The notes: generated by a model from the letters alone, not told the origin. A stretch of 64,000 nucleotides of DNA from Malachius bipustulatus (GCA_910589415.1 OU342634.1:1240001-1304000), one strand, 5' to 3'. Shown: positions 11,810 to 23,976, counted from the stretch's first letter. Translations and numbers: made by a program.

Positions 11810-12522
11810 CTCCTCAAGGGTGCCACCTTGCCGTGGTGAGGAGGCTGGGCGTGGGACAGAGGACGGCGGCATGGGACACCTGGGAAATACCCTCTGGTAC
11901 TCCCGGAGGTCTACAGGGGCCGGTCCAGGACCACGTCTCCAAGCGCATCCACATCCCCCACCCTTCGTCCCAAATTCATCTCCTTCCCCTCCACGGGCGA
12001 CCTTGTCTGATGCGCCCCTGAATGCGCGGGTCGCGGGGGGGGGCCTGGGCCCCCCCCTGCGTGCGTGGCTGGGGGCGTGGGACGTAGAGGTCGCTCAGGT
12101 CACGGTGTTGGAGGACTCCACATCCTGTATCCTATATCTATTCCTTACCCCCACCTCAAGACTGGGTGATAGTCCCGAAAGGGAAACTGCCCAGTCTAAA
12201 CCCCTCTCCTAACCCACGAGGCGAGGGCGGGATTACTGAAAAGGAAACCGCCCAAACCACCATCCCTTCCAAACCCCACCCAAAACCCAGGGACTCACAC
12301 CTGGTGAGCACGGGCGTGGCAAGCCCGGGGTACCTGGCTGAAACTCTCCTTGCTTCAACTAGTCTTGGGAGAGTTTCCTTCCACTTTAATCTTTTCTGTC
12401 GCTCTCACTTGAGCAAACCTTCTTTCTGCTTCAACTTCCTCTTACTCTAGCCCCTCGGCTAAGGGAGTAAACCCCGAAAAAAAATCCCGGCTCTCCACGG
12501 TTAGGGGGCAACAGCTTAACAC
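11810..12522 (+). promoter_or_regulatory. E3 5' UTR with terminal hairpin and two internal hairpin modules
   Basis: The first bases form a perfect 8-bp stem CCTCCTCA (11809-11816) with TGAGGAGG. Further in, AGACTGGG (12159-12166) pairs with CCCAGTCT (12190-12197) around an inner CCC-GAAA-GGG hairpin. A second module pairs GGGCGG (12225-12230) with CCGCCC (12248-12253). E4 and E5 carry the same modules, with compensating changes in the first. Promoter or RNA-processing function is inferred, not shown. Confidence 0.6.
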
Positions 12523-14617
12523 ATGGGAATGGACAGAAAAGGCCAAACATATGTTACGGGACAGGGGAACGGAACCCCAGAACCGTTCAGGGGCAAGGGT
12601 GGTCAAGCGGGCCTCCCCGGACCGTCATCATGCGACCGCGGGACGTTACCGGTGACAGGACAGGCCGGGACGTCTGAAGCTACTGCCCTAGATAGGATGA
12701 GAGAGCAAGAGGCATTCTCGAGGAGATCCTCGATACCGAGGTCGCCGCCGAGCAGCCCATGGCTGGGAAATATGATGCAGCAAGGTGGGATAAATACCAC
12801 AGGCTCCGAAGTGGAAAACGAAGAGGACACGGATGAGGTATTCATGATAAACTCCTCAATAGAGGAAGAAGGTAGGGGCAAGAGAATAAAGCTAGATAGA
12901 GAGACGAGGTGTGAAGTATTAAGAACAGAAGAGAACATCCAGAAAATTTGGAATACTTTAAATAAATTCACCTATAAAATAGAGACCTTGAATAAATCAA
13001 TAGAGAGGAATACACAGGTGAAAATAAAAGATAGCACAAGACTAAGAGGAATATTGGCAGAAATGAACGGAACGAAATTTCGTGAACTGATCCAAGGCAA
13101 AGGTGTGTACATAAATGAAGAACCTACTAGCAGAGGTACCAAAATGAAAACCGTTGTAGAAGAGAAAACTGTAGTGGTAGGAAATAAGAAACCGCAGATG
13201 GTAGATGCCACCACGCAGGTGAGCGAGAGGGATATAGATGGAAAGGAGGAACTCCAACAATTCACCGAAGACTTAGAAAAAGCACGTCAAACCGGAAACC
13301 TTGATATAATCAAACAGACGTGGCCAGAGGAGATTTTTACGTCCGCTAGGGTGACTAGGGGGTCACCGCTGAACATTGGCGAGGAATGGGACCTGTTGGT
13401 TATGACAGACAAAAAGGACCCAAAAATGGAGAGCGGGATCCAGAAACTGATTAGGGAAAGATACCCAGAACTTATACAGGATGAGGACGAAAAAGAAGAG
13501 GTCACATATGTAACACAAACAGTCACGAAATCTGGGCGTATAACCAGCTGTAGGTATGTCTGGAGACTAAATGATCTCACTGATGGTGGTATGACGGACG
13601 AATCCATTTTCCATCTATTCCAAGTGCTCAGGGAAAGATCACGCACTCTAGGTCGGAAGAAACTTGCGCTTCCACTACCAGCAGGGAAACAGCTTGGAAA
13701 CGTGATGAAGATGGCTGAGCTGGCCCTTGGGGCGACAGATATACAGGTGGTATATCATTCATGTTCCACAAAATTACACAGACCCGATGATACCCACATA
13801 TGCACAACGACTGAATACTGCACCCAAAAGAAACAGGAGGACCGGGGCGCTGATTATAAGTAAGGAAAATACAACGTATCCTGAACTGTTGAAAACAATT
13901 AAACAAAGAATAGGTACACAGACTCTACTCAAAATATATAGAGCTCAAAAAGACAGAAATGGAAATCTATTACTAGTGACAGAGCCCAATGAGGCACAAA
14001 TGCTGAAACTCCGAGAAACAATTTTGAGAGAAATTAGCGACTGTAAAGTCAAAATATTGGGAGATGATAAGGATACGGTGTGGCTGCATGTCTCTAATCT
14101 GGATGGCGATGTATCCAAAGAAGATGTAGTAGGGGCCATAAATAAGTTAAGTGGAAAAAATACAGATGCCAAGGTCAAGACACTCAGAAATAGTCACGCA
14201 GAAATGCAAATCGCGACAGTAACCGTATCCAAAGACGTAGCTGAGTTACTACTTTCCAAAGGGGAAATAAAAATAGGAATGAGTAGTTGTAGACTCAGAG
14301 AGAGCGTAAAAATAACAAGGTGCCACAAATGCTGGGAGATAGGTCACATAGCAAACAATTGTCAGGGACCAAATAGAAAAGATCTTTGCAGGAAATGCGG
14401 AGAAAACACACACACAGAGGCTGAATGTACAAACTTGGAATTTTGCCTAACGTGCGGAAGAAACGGACATCGAACCTACACAGCAGGATGTCCTAAACAA
14501 AGAACTACTTTGAGATCCGTAACGAGGAGCGTTAGTCGACACGATAGTACTAGCAACTTCCCAAGTACTGGCAATAACTTCCCTAAACTCTCACATGTTC
14601 AAGTACCTACAATGTAA
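12523..14617 (+). pseudogene. E3 ORF1 (gag-like), one frameshift
   Basis: The ATG at 12523 starts a frame to 13863; from about 13751 the homologous reading continues in the next frame to 14617. At the break E3 has a net 4-bp gain relative to E5 (24,636 region). The protein carries a SIERNTQVKIKDSTRLRG block like E2, a central conserved segment, and three knuckles CHKC-x4-H-x4-C, CRKC-x4-H-x4-C and CLTC-x4-H-x6-C at 14321-14492. It is the R1-clade ORF1. The stop lies 23 bp inside the start of ORF2. Confidence 0.82.
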
Positions 14618-17595
14618 TTTACAAAGAAGCAGAGAAGCCCAGAGGCTAGCCCAACAGACTGCCAACGAAATGGATGCCGATATAATGGTAGTAAGTGAAC
14701 CCAATAAAAACCTGACCAGCAGACAACACAACTGGTACAAAGACGTTAATACTGATGTAGTAATAAACGTAAGACGCGAAATTGAGATTTTACGAAACGG
14801 GAGAGGCGCGGGAATAGTATGGGTCGAGTAGTAGTATGGTGGGTTGGGGTGGTACACCCCAAGCGACTTGGTCGACATGGGTCGAACTACAGGAGCTAGT
14901 CGTATATGGCTGCTATGTATCTCCGAACATTTCGGACCAAGAATACGACGCATATCTAACAGCTCTGAGGACTGACACACGTAAACACAAGAAACCCATG
15001 TTAATATGTGGTGACTTCAATGCAAGATCTCAAATGTGGGGGGACTGCGTAGAGACAAAAAGGGGAAGTCTGATGTCGGATTTTATCTCCGCAATGAATT
15101 TGGAGGTAATTAACAGGGGAAGTGAGCCAACCTGGAGAAGAGGCCGGAGTGAGTCTATCATTGACTTAACTCTTGGCACACGGACAGTGGCCTCAAAGAT
15201 GACTGAGTGGTGTGTCATGAAAGAGGTGGAAAGCTTAAGCGACCATCTGTACGTGCGATTTACAATGAAGACGGCCGTCAAAAAACATACAACGCCCGTG
15301 AGCAAAATGAGACAAGATACATGGATCTCTAGAGTTGAAAATGCCGACAGAATCAAGGATGGCTTTGCGAACCGCCTCAGGAACTATGTGGCTTCTCATC
15401 GTGACCTCAGTGCGGAGGGATACACGAAAACCATGAGGGATATAGTCAGGGATATGATTGCGAGACAAACCAAGAGGAAGAGAGGAACAGTATATTGGTG
15501 GAATGAAGAGGTTAGTGAACTCAGAAGAACAAGTATCAACAATAGGAGATCACTGATACGCATTAATGGCAGGAAATCGTCTACATTGCAGGATAGAATC
15601 GATGCGGCAGAAGGTTACAAGGCTGCAAAGAAAAATCTCCGAAACTCTATCATCAGGGCCAAAGACAAAGCATGGCAGAAACTTTGTGACGACATAGAAC
15701 AAGACGTGTGGGGCAAAGGCTACAAAATTGTAACCGGACGCCTAAACAAATACAACAGAAGGCAAATAGAACACTCTGAGGAGATAAAATGTGCCAGACA
15801 ACTCTTTCCACAATCGGAGCTGATCAAATTCAAACACCAACCAGTCAACCCAGATGATATTGAGAAGCTGACAGAAGAGGAAATATTACGAGCAGTCAGT
15901 AAGTTAAAAAATAGGAAGGCCGCAGGACCTGACGAGCTATCCCCAGAGATTGTAAAACTACTGGTAACCAGCAGCGTAACTGAATACTGTAGTATAGCTA
16001 ACAAACTGCTAATCGCAGGACATTTCCCAAAAACATGGAAGGAATCAAGGCTGGTACTGATAGAGAAGGACTCCAAAACCAACAGTTTACCAACCTGCTA
16101 TAGACCCCTATGCATATTAAATATACTGGGGAAACTGTTCGAGCAGATAATAAAACACCGAATTACACTGGAAGTGGAAAATAAAACCAATACGGTTTCC
16201 GAGAGGGAAGATCAACGGTGAATGCCGTTAGGGAAGTTTTGAGGCACGCCAATGAAGCTAAACAGGTGGCCTACCAGCACAGAAAATCCTGCGTGCTGGT
16301 AACATTGGATATCAAAAACGCTTTCAACACGGCTCCCTGGAATAGAATTGTGAGAAGCCTGGAGGATAGAGACATCAGTCCATATCTCGTTAATATGGTG
16401 AGGAGCTACCTGTGCGACAGGGAACTCACAATAGGAGGGAAGGAAAAAATGATAATTTCGTGTGGTGTTCCGCAGGGATCGGTGATCGGCCCCACCCTGT
16501 GGAACCTATACTATGATGACCTACTGAGGTTGGAGACCCCCGATGGAGTAAACCTCATAGCCATTGCAGACGACCTGGCAATCGTGGCAGTTGCGAAGGG
16601 CAGAGAGCGGCTTGTGACGTTAATTGAGCATGCCATTCATATGATCACGGATGCTCTACAAGAGAAGGGACTGGCCCTGGCGGAGCAAAAAACAGAGATG
16701 GTCATCCTATCGGGGGGGATACAACCTCAGAACCATCGAGGTGAGGTGTGGGGACACAGTTATCAAGAGCAATGAGCAGACCCAATACCTGGGAGTGACG
16801 CTAGGTCGGAATCTCTCATTCAGGCAACACATAACAAGGATATGTGACAAGGCAGTAAGCACGGCTGGTGCATTGAGTGGACTGATGCTCAACTTGGGTG
16901 GACCTTCGACGGGAAAGAGGAGAGTGCTCAATACGGTAGTTGAAAACATACTGCTATATGCAGCCCCAGTCTGGAGAGAAGCACTGCAAATAAAGTTTCT
17001 CCAGCAGAAAATGCAGAGGGTGCAAAGAAAGATGCTTCTGAGGATCTGTTGTGCGTATCGCACGGCATCCTCAGAGGCAATACAGGTGATTGCGGGCGTG
17101 CTACCGGTTGAGTTGTTGGTGGAGGAGAGATGCGCGAGACACGGGGGCAGACCAAGGAGCGAGGTGCGGGATGAGATATTGGAGACCTGGCAGCGGAAGT
17201 GGGAAAGGAATACTGGAGTGGCAGCGTGGACAAAGAAGCTCATTAAATACGTGAAAACCTGGTTTGGGGCCAAAGTTCAAATTAATTATTACGTGACGCA
17301 ATTACTGACGGGACATGGTTGCTTCAGAGCATACTTGTTCCGATTTAACCGCTCGGATACAGAGCGGTGTGATTACTGTGACGCTGTAGATACCGCACAG
17401 CATACGTATTTTGAGTGCGAAAAATGGGCCATACAACGAGACGAACTATCAGAGAAGACCGGACGTATAGTTGGGATAGGTAACATAGCTGAGATGCTTA
17501 TAGATGTGGATACAAGAGAAGTTACCACTGAATACATAACATCTGTAGGAAGAAGAAAGGAGGAAGATGAGAGAGAGAGGCAGAGGGCTGACTAA
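14595..17595 (+). pseudogene. E3 ORF2 (endonuclease-RT), several frameshifts, endonuclease motifs intact
   Basis: The ATG at 14595 overlaps the end of ORF1. Endonuclease: SEPNK near 14697, GDFNARSQMWGD (about 15011), SIIDLTL, LSDHLYV (about 15237), all matching family positions. RT: KAAGPDELSP (15919), then a shift at about 16190 where a residue of the NQYGF motif is lost, SCGVPQGSVIGPT (16459) and IADDL (16567; the usual Tyr/Phe is Ile). One extra G in a G-run near 16712 shifts the frame again. The C-terminal knuckle CDYC-x7-H-x4-C is at 17370-17417. Earlier break near 14830. Assignment is secure; not translatable as is. Confidence 0.85.
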
Positions 17596-17659
17596 AGAAA
17601 GGTGTGGGCGAAGCAATACTGAAAGGTGATCCCGCCCACTACTTATGATGGAGTGGTGG

Positions 17660-17710
17660 AGTTTTAGTGGGTAGTCTCCCTCCGAGGGAAGGGGGTAGTC
17701 CCACACTTCG
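17660..17710 (+). other. 3' UTR stem of E3
   Basis: GTGGG (17667-17671) pairs with CCCAC (17700-17704), occupying the position of the GCCGG/CCGGC stem in E1, E2, E4 and E7 after the same TTTTAG lead-in. Both strands of the stem differ while pairing is kept, which supports a selected RNA fold. Confidence 0.55.
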
Positions 17711-17756
17711 TGCGTAAATGCATTTCTCCACCACTATAACAAAAAAAAAAAAAAAA

Positions 17757-17845
17757 GGTCAGGTCAGGTCAGGTCAGGTCCGGTCAGGTCCGGTCTGGTC
17801 AGGTCCGGTCCGGTCCGGTCGGGTCCGGTCAGGTCAGGTCCGGTC
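17757..17845 (+). repeat. Telomere-type repeat tract 3 (about 18 units)
   Basis: Mixed GGTCA and GGTCC units with single GGTCT and GGTCG variants, between the E3 poly(A) and the first base of E4. GGTCC is as common as GGTCA here. Confidence 0.9.
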
Positions 17846-18610
17846 CCTCCTCAAGGGTGCCACCTTACCGTGGTGAGGAGGCTGGGCGTGGGACAGAGGA
17901 CGGCGGCATGGGACACCTGGGAAATACCCTCTGGTACTCCCGGAGGTCTACAGAGGCCGGTCCCGGACCACGTCTCCAAGCGCATCCACATCCCCACCCC
18001 TTCGTCCCAAATTCATCTCCTTCCCCTCCACGGGCGACCTTGTCTGATGCGCCCCTGAATGCGCGGGTCGCGGGGGGGCCTGCCCCCTCTGCGTGCGTGG
18101 CTGGGGGCGTGGGACGTAGAGGTCGCTGAGGTCACGGTGTTGGAGGACTCCCCATCCTGCATCCTAAATCTATTTCCTTACCCCCCCTCAAAGACTGGGT
18201 GTTAGTCCCGAAAGGGAAACCGCCCGGTCTAAACCCCTGTCCTAACCTACGAGGCGAGGGCGGGATTACTGAAAAGGAAACCGCCCAAACCCACATCCCT
18301 TCTCAACCCCACCCCAAAACCCAGGGACTCACAACTGGTGAGTACGGGCGTTGGCAAACCCGGGGTACCTTGCTGAGACACTCCTTGCTTCAACTAGTCT
18401 TGGGAGAGTCTCCTTCTACTTTCACCTTTCTTATCGCTCTCACTTGGGCAAAAACCTTCTTTCTTATTTCAGTTTTCTGATCTACTCTATGGGGGGCAAA
18501 AACCTTCTTTTTATTTCAGTTTTCTGATCTACTCTATGGGATTCTATCGTCCCTCCCTAATTGGAGTAATCCAAAAATCCCGGCCCCCACGCTAAGGGGG
18601 AACCTTTAAA
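17846..18610 (+). promoter_or_regulatory. E4 5' UTR, including a 47-bp direct duplication
   Basis: Starts with the CCTCCTCA (17846-17853) / TGAGGAGG hairpin and follows E3 nearly base for base to about 18,440. The module GACTGGG / CCCGGTC keeps pairing by a G-U pair. At 18,446-18,540 a unit of about 47 bp starting GGCAAAAACCTTCTTT is present twice in tandem; E3 and E5 have no such duplication. Confidence 0.6.
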
Positions 18611-20835
18611 ATGGAAATGTCGGCTAGGAAAAATATAATACCCCAGGAGGGTACCAGTAGATCTGGAGAAACCCTCACCGAGGGCCAAAAGCCCTCGGTC
18701 TGCCCCACGGATTCTGGGGGGGGGGGGCAACCCACCGATACACCAAAGTGAAGAAGAGGTGAAATTCAAGAGGAGAGAATCTACCTTAATAAATAGATCT
18801 CCTCCCACAACACCAACGACTCCAAACCCCCGAGGAGCACTGGGAAATATCCTCCCTAAACCGATGGATACAGGCGAAGAACACGAGGATCAGCCTATAC
18901 CGCCAGAAAGGAAAATAAAAAAAGGTTACAGAAGAAGTTCGTACTCAAATATCTTCGAACAATTACTGGATGAATCTGAAGACGAAAGAAGGCTACTAGA
19001 TCAAGGACACCACAGTAATATAGAAGCAGGCACAATAACACATCCTGGGCCTCCACAACGAGAGGAGAGAACAGAAGAGAAAAAAGAGGAAAAAGTGGAG
19101 GAAGTTTTGGGCTCGGCTCAAACCGAAAAATCCACCCACCAAATAACAAATATGATAATAGACCTGACCGACGAAGAGGCAACTCGAGCTGAAACAGACG
19201 GCTATCAACAAGTAAGAAGAAAAAAACGAAAGAAAACGAGAAATCCTTCCCCAATAGAGGAAAACGAAAACCGAAACAACCCGTTAAATAGGCTACTTAA
19301 AACGGCTGTGGACTTCGAAAATTTTACTTTAAACAATAGAAACGTCCACGTACAACTTAAGCAAATGGCAACAGAGCTCAAATACAGAGTAAGAGAATTG
19401 GAGCAACAGTACATACATGACAACAATAAATACAGGGAGATGGAAAAAGAATACGAAAAGAAAAGCAGAGCACAAAAAGAAAAAATCACAAACCTCGAAG
19501 AAAAACTCCGCCAGGAAAAACAGGCGGCAAGAGGGAGAAAATGCGACGCGTGCGGGGCCAAAATGACGAAGATCACTTTGACGGCACCCGTAAGTAACTA
19601 TACAGATTTTGAAGCAATAAGTCACCTAGAATTTGACATTTACAAAAAGACGAAGACGAAAACAGGCGACCCGTTAAAGGACATAGGAGAACAAAACCTG
19701 TTCTTCAGACAGAACAAAAAGGTGCCACAGAATTATAAATCGCTTCCCAGAACTCCTGGAAACAAGAGAAGGAAAAAGCCCGGGAAATACACACTCCGAA
19801 ATCGAAACAAGTGTATCTTATAAAAACGAACGGGGAGAAAAGGTGCAAAAAAACAGGACGATAAAAGCTGTATTTCTAAACTCATCAGACCAGGATGAAG
19901 ACAAAATGGAAGACATGTTCAATACCCTACTAGGCCTAAAGCAGACAATCGAAAAAGAAAACATAAAAGATCTCAACATAGTGATGCCATCGGACTACAA
20001 ACCTCACATAAAAATGAGGAAAGCTCTAGAAGCCATCTTTTTTGACACAAATTGCCAAGTAACAATAAATACCGAAAAAAACACGAGCGACATAACAAGA
20101 CAAAGACAAACTCAGAGAATCAGAGGAGAGGCAATCATGATAGAAGTGGGAGAAAACTCATACGCCGACACGCTAAAAAAACTTAAGGAGAGCATAACAG
20201 ACGAGAACATAACATCTCAAATCAAGAAAGTTAAAATGTCCATGAAAGGAAATCTAATCATGAATATCACAGGGGGAGCAAATCAAATTAAAGGGAAAAT
20301 CGAGGAAATTCTACCTCAAGCCCAAAATATCCGCATCCTAGACAGTTCGGAGAAAAAGACCCTACATGTACGTGACATAGATACACTGACCGAAATAGAA
20401 GACATAAAACAGGCAGTGATAAATACTGGAGTGATCCAACATGAGCAAGACTTGGAGATCAAATCCCTAAGACCCACGAGGTTCAACAATAAAATCGCCA
20501 CAATAAGAACATCAAAAGACAACTGTACCAGACTGCTAGAAAAAGGAACCATCAAGATAGGCTTCAATAACTGCAGAATACAGGAGAGAATGGAACTGAA
20601 TCGATGCTACAAATGCTGGAAATATGGACACAGGTCAACGCAATGTAACGAAACGGACAGGACAAATAATTGCTTGAAATGTGGTAGAGAAGGACACAGG
20701 AAAGAAAACTGCCAAAACGAAAAACAATGTCCCTTGTGCAACGACCAAGGCCATCAGGCAGGAGAATGGACATGTAAATATTTCAAAGATACTCTAAGAG
20801 AAGCATACAAGAAGAGGTCACAAAGCAGGCAATGA
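18611..20835 (+). pseudogene. E4 ORF1 (coiled coil plus three CCHC knuckles), two frameshifts
   Basis: The likely start is ATG 18611; a run of 13 or more G at about 18,714-18,727 shifts the frame, which is then open 18,759-19,823. A second shift near 19,735 moves into the frame that ends at 20,835. A long coiled coil lies at about 19,345-19,530, followed by a CxxC pair. The C-terminal knuckles CYKC-x4-H-x4-C, CLKC-x4-H-x4-C and CPLC-x4-H-x5-C are at 20,608-20,773. The TGA stop overlaps the ORF2 start codon as ATGA. Confidence 0.82.
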
Positions 20836-23761
20836 CCCTAAACATCCTGCAAATAAATGCAAATAGGCGTATAGCAGCCCACGACATAGCAAACTGCGTA
20901 GCCACCAAAGACAACTGTGACTTCATCATGATAGGAGAGCCAAATCGAACAAAAACGTAAAGGAAGACACATCTACTCCAATCCATCCAAATCCGCAACG
21001 ATAGTAAATAAGAGCCAAAAATACCCAGTAATAGCCTATCACTCAGGAGAAACCTACGTCTGCGTGGAGACCACCAAACACATACTATATAGCGTGTATA
21101 TTAGTCCAAACTGGCCCTACGCAACCTTTGAAAAAAGCATGGACGAAATAAAAGCGGACATAGTGAGAAACAAAACAAAGTTAAAACAAATAGTAGTAAG
21201 TGGGAACCTAAACGCAAAACACCGATGCTGGGGAGGAAAAGTAACCACGTTTAGAGGAGAGCACCTGCTAAACTGGGCTCAAATCCTGGACCTCACAATA
21301 CTAAACGACGGCAAGCACCCCACACTCATAAGGCCAAATGGAGTGTCATATGTAGACATGACCCTAATCTCCAGGGAGGAAACCAACACAAGGTGGAAAG
21401 TCCTGAAAGACGAACCATCCTTGAGTGACCATCAACTAATATTATGCAATATAGGAAAAGAAAACAGCACAGACCAAAATATCAGACACAATAAATGGAT
21501 ATACGGCATAACCGACAAAGCCAAGATGACGTAAATCTTCAGGGAAAAGACTGAAACAACAAAGGAAGAAACCTATGACACAAAGGGCGTTACTCGGCTA
21601 ATCCAGCAGACATACATAGATGCGACACCAAAAATTAGAACAAAAAAAGGACAGAAAATGCCATACTGGTGGAACCAGGAAATTCAAGACCTGATACAAA
21701 AATGCAGAAGACTAAGACGAGGATACCAAAGAACAGACCCTCCCCACGCCCCGAATTCACAAGGGAAGAATACATAAAAACCAGAAAGGATCTGAAGAAA
21801 AGGATAGCATCGGCGAAGAAAGAAAAATGGGAGCTTCTGTGCGAGGATCTGGAAAGAGATATATTCGGAGACACGTACAGAATCGTAAGATTCCAACTAC
21901 AAAACCCACACCCAAAGCTGACCCTGACAACTAAAAACAAAATCAGAACCGCAAAAGAACTTTTCGTAAGACCAAAGACACACTCTGAGGAATACTACAC
22001 CACGAAATAGAGGAAATAGAAGATCTCACCGAGGAAGAAATAAGGGAGGCGGGAAGCAGAATAAAGGCAAAGAAGGCCCCAGGCCCGGATGGTATTAACC
22101 CCGAGACAATAAAGGTTCTCATCTCAGAACATGCACATTTCTTCAAAAATTTTTACAATCAACTGTTAAAAATAAATACTTTCCCAAACGAATGGAAGAT
22201 TGCCAAACTGGTGCTAATAGATAAGCCCAAGAAAAGCGAAGACGAAGATGTCAAATATCGCCCAATATGCCTGCTAGATGTACTGGGAAAAGTATACGAA
22301 CACATAATAAAAAAAAGATTGGGGGAAGAAATAAAATTCAACGACTTCCAGTTTGGATTTGTCAAGAAAAAAAACGACAACACACGCGGTTGAGAACATC
22401 CAAAACATAATAAGAGAGGCAAACAGCAACGGCCGAAGATGATGCAGCATCATCCTGGTGGACGTCAAAAACGCCTTTAATATGGCTGATTGGGCTCTAA
22501 TAGTCGAAAAGCTGACAAAAAAGGGAATATCTAAAGCCCTTCTAAACATTATAAAAGACTACCTAAACAGAAGAATAGTAAAAATAGACAGAACTACGCA
22601 AATTGAAATCGGAGGAGGAGTCCCTCAGGGCTCGGTTCTGGGGCCCATGCTTTGGAACGTCCTCTATGACGACGTAATGGAGATATCGGCTCCAGAAGGA
22701 GTATATATACAGTGCTACGCAGACGATCTGAGCGTAATCGTAACGGCCCAAAATATGGAGGAGATGAAGCTGAAAGCTGAATCAGCTTTCCATTCCATCC
22801 AGCTATGGATGGAAAAAAATAGATTAAATATAGCCGGAGAAAAAACCTCGGCGATAACTATAAATAACAGCCCAAAAGCAAAAACATAGTGTTTAATTTG
22901 GGAGACTCATTGGTGCCCTCCTCCCCAGCGGTGTCGTACCTGGGAGTGACAATAGACAGCGGGCTCACCTTCTCGAGGCACGTGCACAGAGTATGCGAGA
23001 AGGCGACAAAAATGGTAATGGCCTTTAATAAACTTATGCCAAATATAAAAGGACCTAGGTCAGGTCGCAGGAAGATAATGCAAAAAGCACTGCAGTCAAT
23101 AGTATTGTATGCTGCTTCTGTCTGGCTGGGGGCAATAAGAATAAAAAGATGCAAAAGAGAAATTGAAAAAATTGAAAGAATAATGGCCCTCCGCATAAGT
23201 AGCGCCTATCGCACTGTCTCGAGGGGAGCAGCCCTGGTGATCTCAGGTATGATACCGATAGAATTGCTGGCCGAGGAGAGAAGAAACCTACATTCCCTGA
23301 GGGAAGCGAACGAGGAGGACAGGAAGAGAGAGAGAGGAGAAACATACAAAAAGTGACAAAGGATGTGGATGGAGGAGGAAACAGGAGGAATTTGGACCCG
23401 AACACTCATAAGGGATGTGAAAGCATGGACAGACCGCAGATGGGGAAACGTGGACTATCACATGACACAGTGTCTCACAAGCCACGGATGCTATGAAACA
23501 TAATTAAAGCGAATAGGAAAAACAGACAATGAATTCTGCACATACTGCCACGAAGCGGATGACGCTGAGCATACTTTGTTCAGATGTCCGAGATGGGAAA
23601 GAGACAGAAAAGCAGCACAATTTGAAATCGGATACCCAATAAATAAAGAAAACATGGTTACCTCTATGCTTGAAAGTGAAAAAAATTGGAAGATCTTGGC
23701 AGAACTAATGAGGAAGATCATGAAAGAGAAGGAGGAGCAAGAAAGAATGCAAGGAAGGTAG
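20832..23761 (+). pseudogene. E4 ORF2 (endonuclease-RT), multiply broken
   Basis: The ATG at 20832-20834 overlaps the ORF1 stop. The endonuclease N terminus is readable to about 20,955, where the frame changes. The catalytic block reads GNLNAKHRCWGG (21,203), so the usual GDFN Asp is Asn, while SLSDHQLI (21,420) is kept. Stops or shifts occur at 21,532, about 21,715, 22,008 and 22,375. RT shows KKAPGPDGINP (22,070), GGGVPQGSVLGP (22,612) and YADDL (22,718). More breaks at 22,887, 23,354 and 23,502; the C-terminal knuckle CTYC-x7-H-x4-C is near 23,538-23,585. Clearly an R1-clade ORF2 relic. Confidence 0.83.
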
Positions 23762-23845
23762 ATTGTGACAAACGAGCCCCGCTCAGAAGATATCCTCTCC
23801 AGGCAGTTTCGGAGCGGTGGCGAGTGCACTCAGTGCACCGGATGG

Positions 23846-23900
23846 TTTTTAGCCGGTAAGAGTCCGGCACTACCCTGGTAGGGAAGAACCATACCAGGGT
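23846..23900 (+). other. Structured 3' UTR of E4
   Basis: Stem GCCGG (23,852-23,856) / CCGGC (23,864-23,868), here with a short loop, then a perfect 9-bp arm ACCCTGGTA (23,872-23,880) / TACCAGGGT (23,892-23,900). The second arm differs from E1 on both strands yet pairs fully, a covariation signal. Confidence 0.65.
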
Positions 23901-23939
23901 GTCCTATGAGGATTTTCCCTCCTACAAAAAAAAAAAAAA

Positions 23940-23976
23940 GGTCCGGTCCGGTCAGGTCCGGTCAGGTCAGGTCAGG
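23940..23976 (+). repeat. Telomere-type repeat tract 4 (about 7 units)
   Basis: GGTCC and GGTCA units between the E4 poly(A) and the truncated 5' end of E5. Confidence 0.9.

Larger units (their letters stand above)
11810..17756 (+). mobile_element. E3: full-length telomere-associated R1-clade retrotransposon
   Basis: Runs from a terminal hairpin to the poly(A) at 17741-17756, flanked by telomere-type tracts. It has a 5' UTR of about 710 bp, ORF1 12523-14617, ORF2 14595-17595 and a 3' UTR of a type shared only with E5. E5 is a deleted close relative. All frames carry short indels, but the endonuclease motifs are intact. Confidence 0.88.
17846..23939 (+). mobile_element. E4: full-length telomere-associated R1-clade retrotransposon with E3-like 5' UTR
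   Basis: Bounded by telomere-type tracts, with poly(A) at 23926-23939. The 5' UTR is almost identical to E3, but ORF1 and ORF2 are much more A-rich and diverged, closer in style to E2, and the 3' UTR is of the E1/E2/E7 type. This makes E4 a mosaic by sequence. ORF1 and ORF2 both have several frame breaks. Confidence 0.87.
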
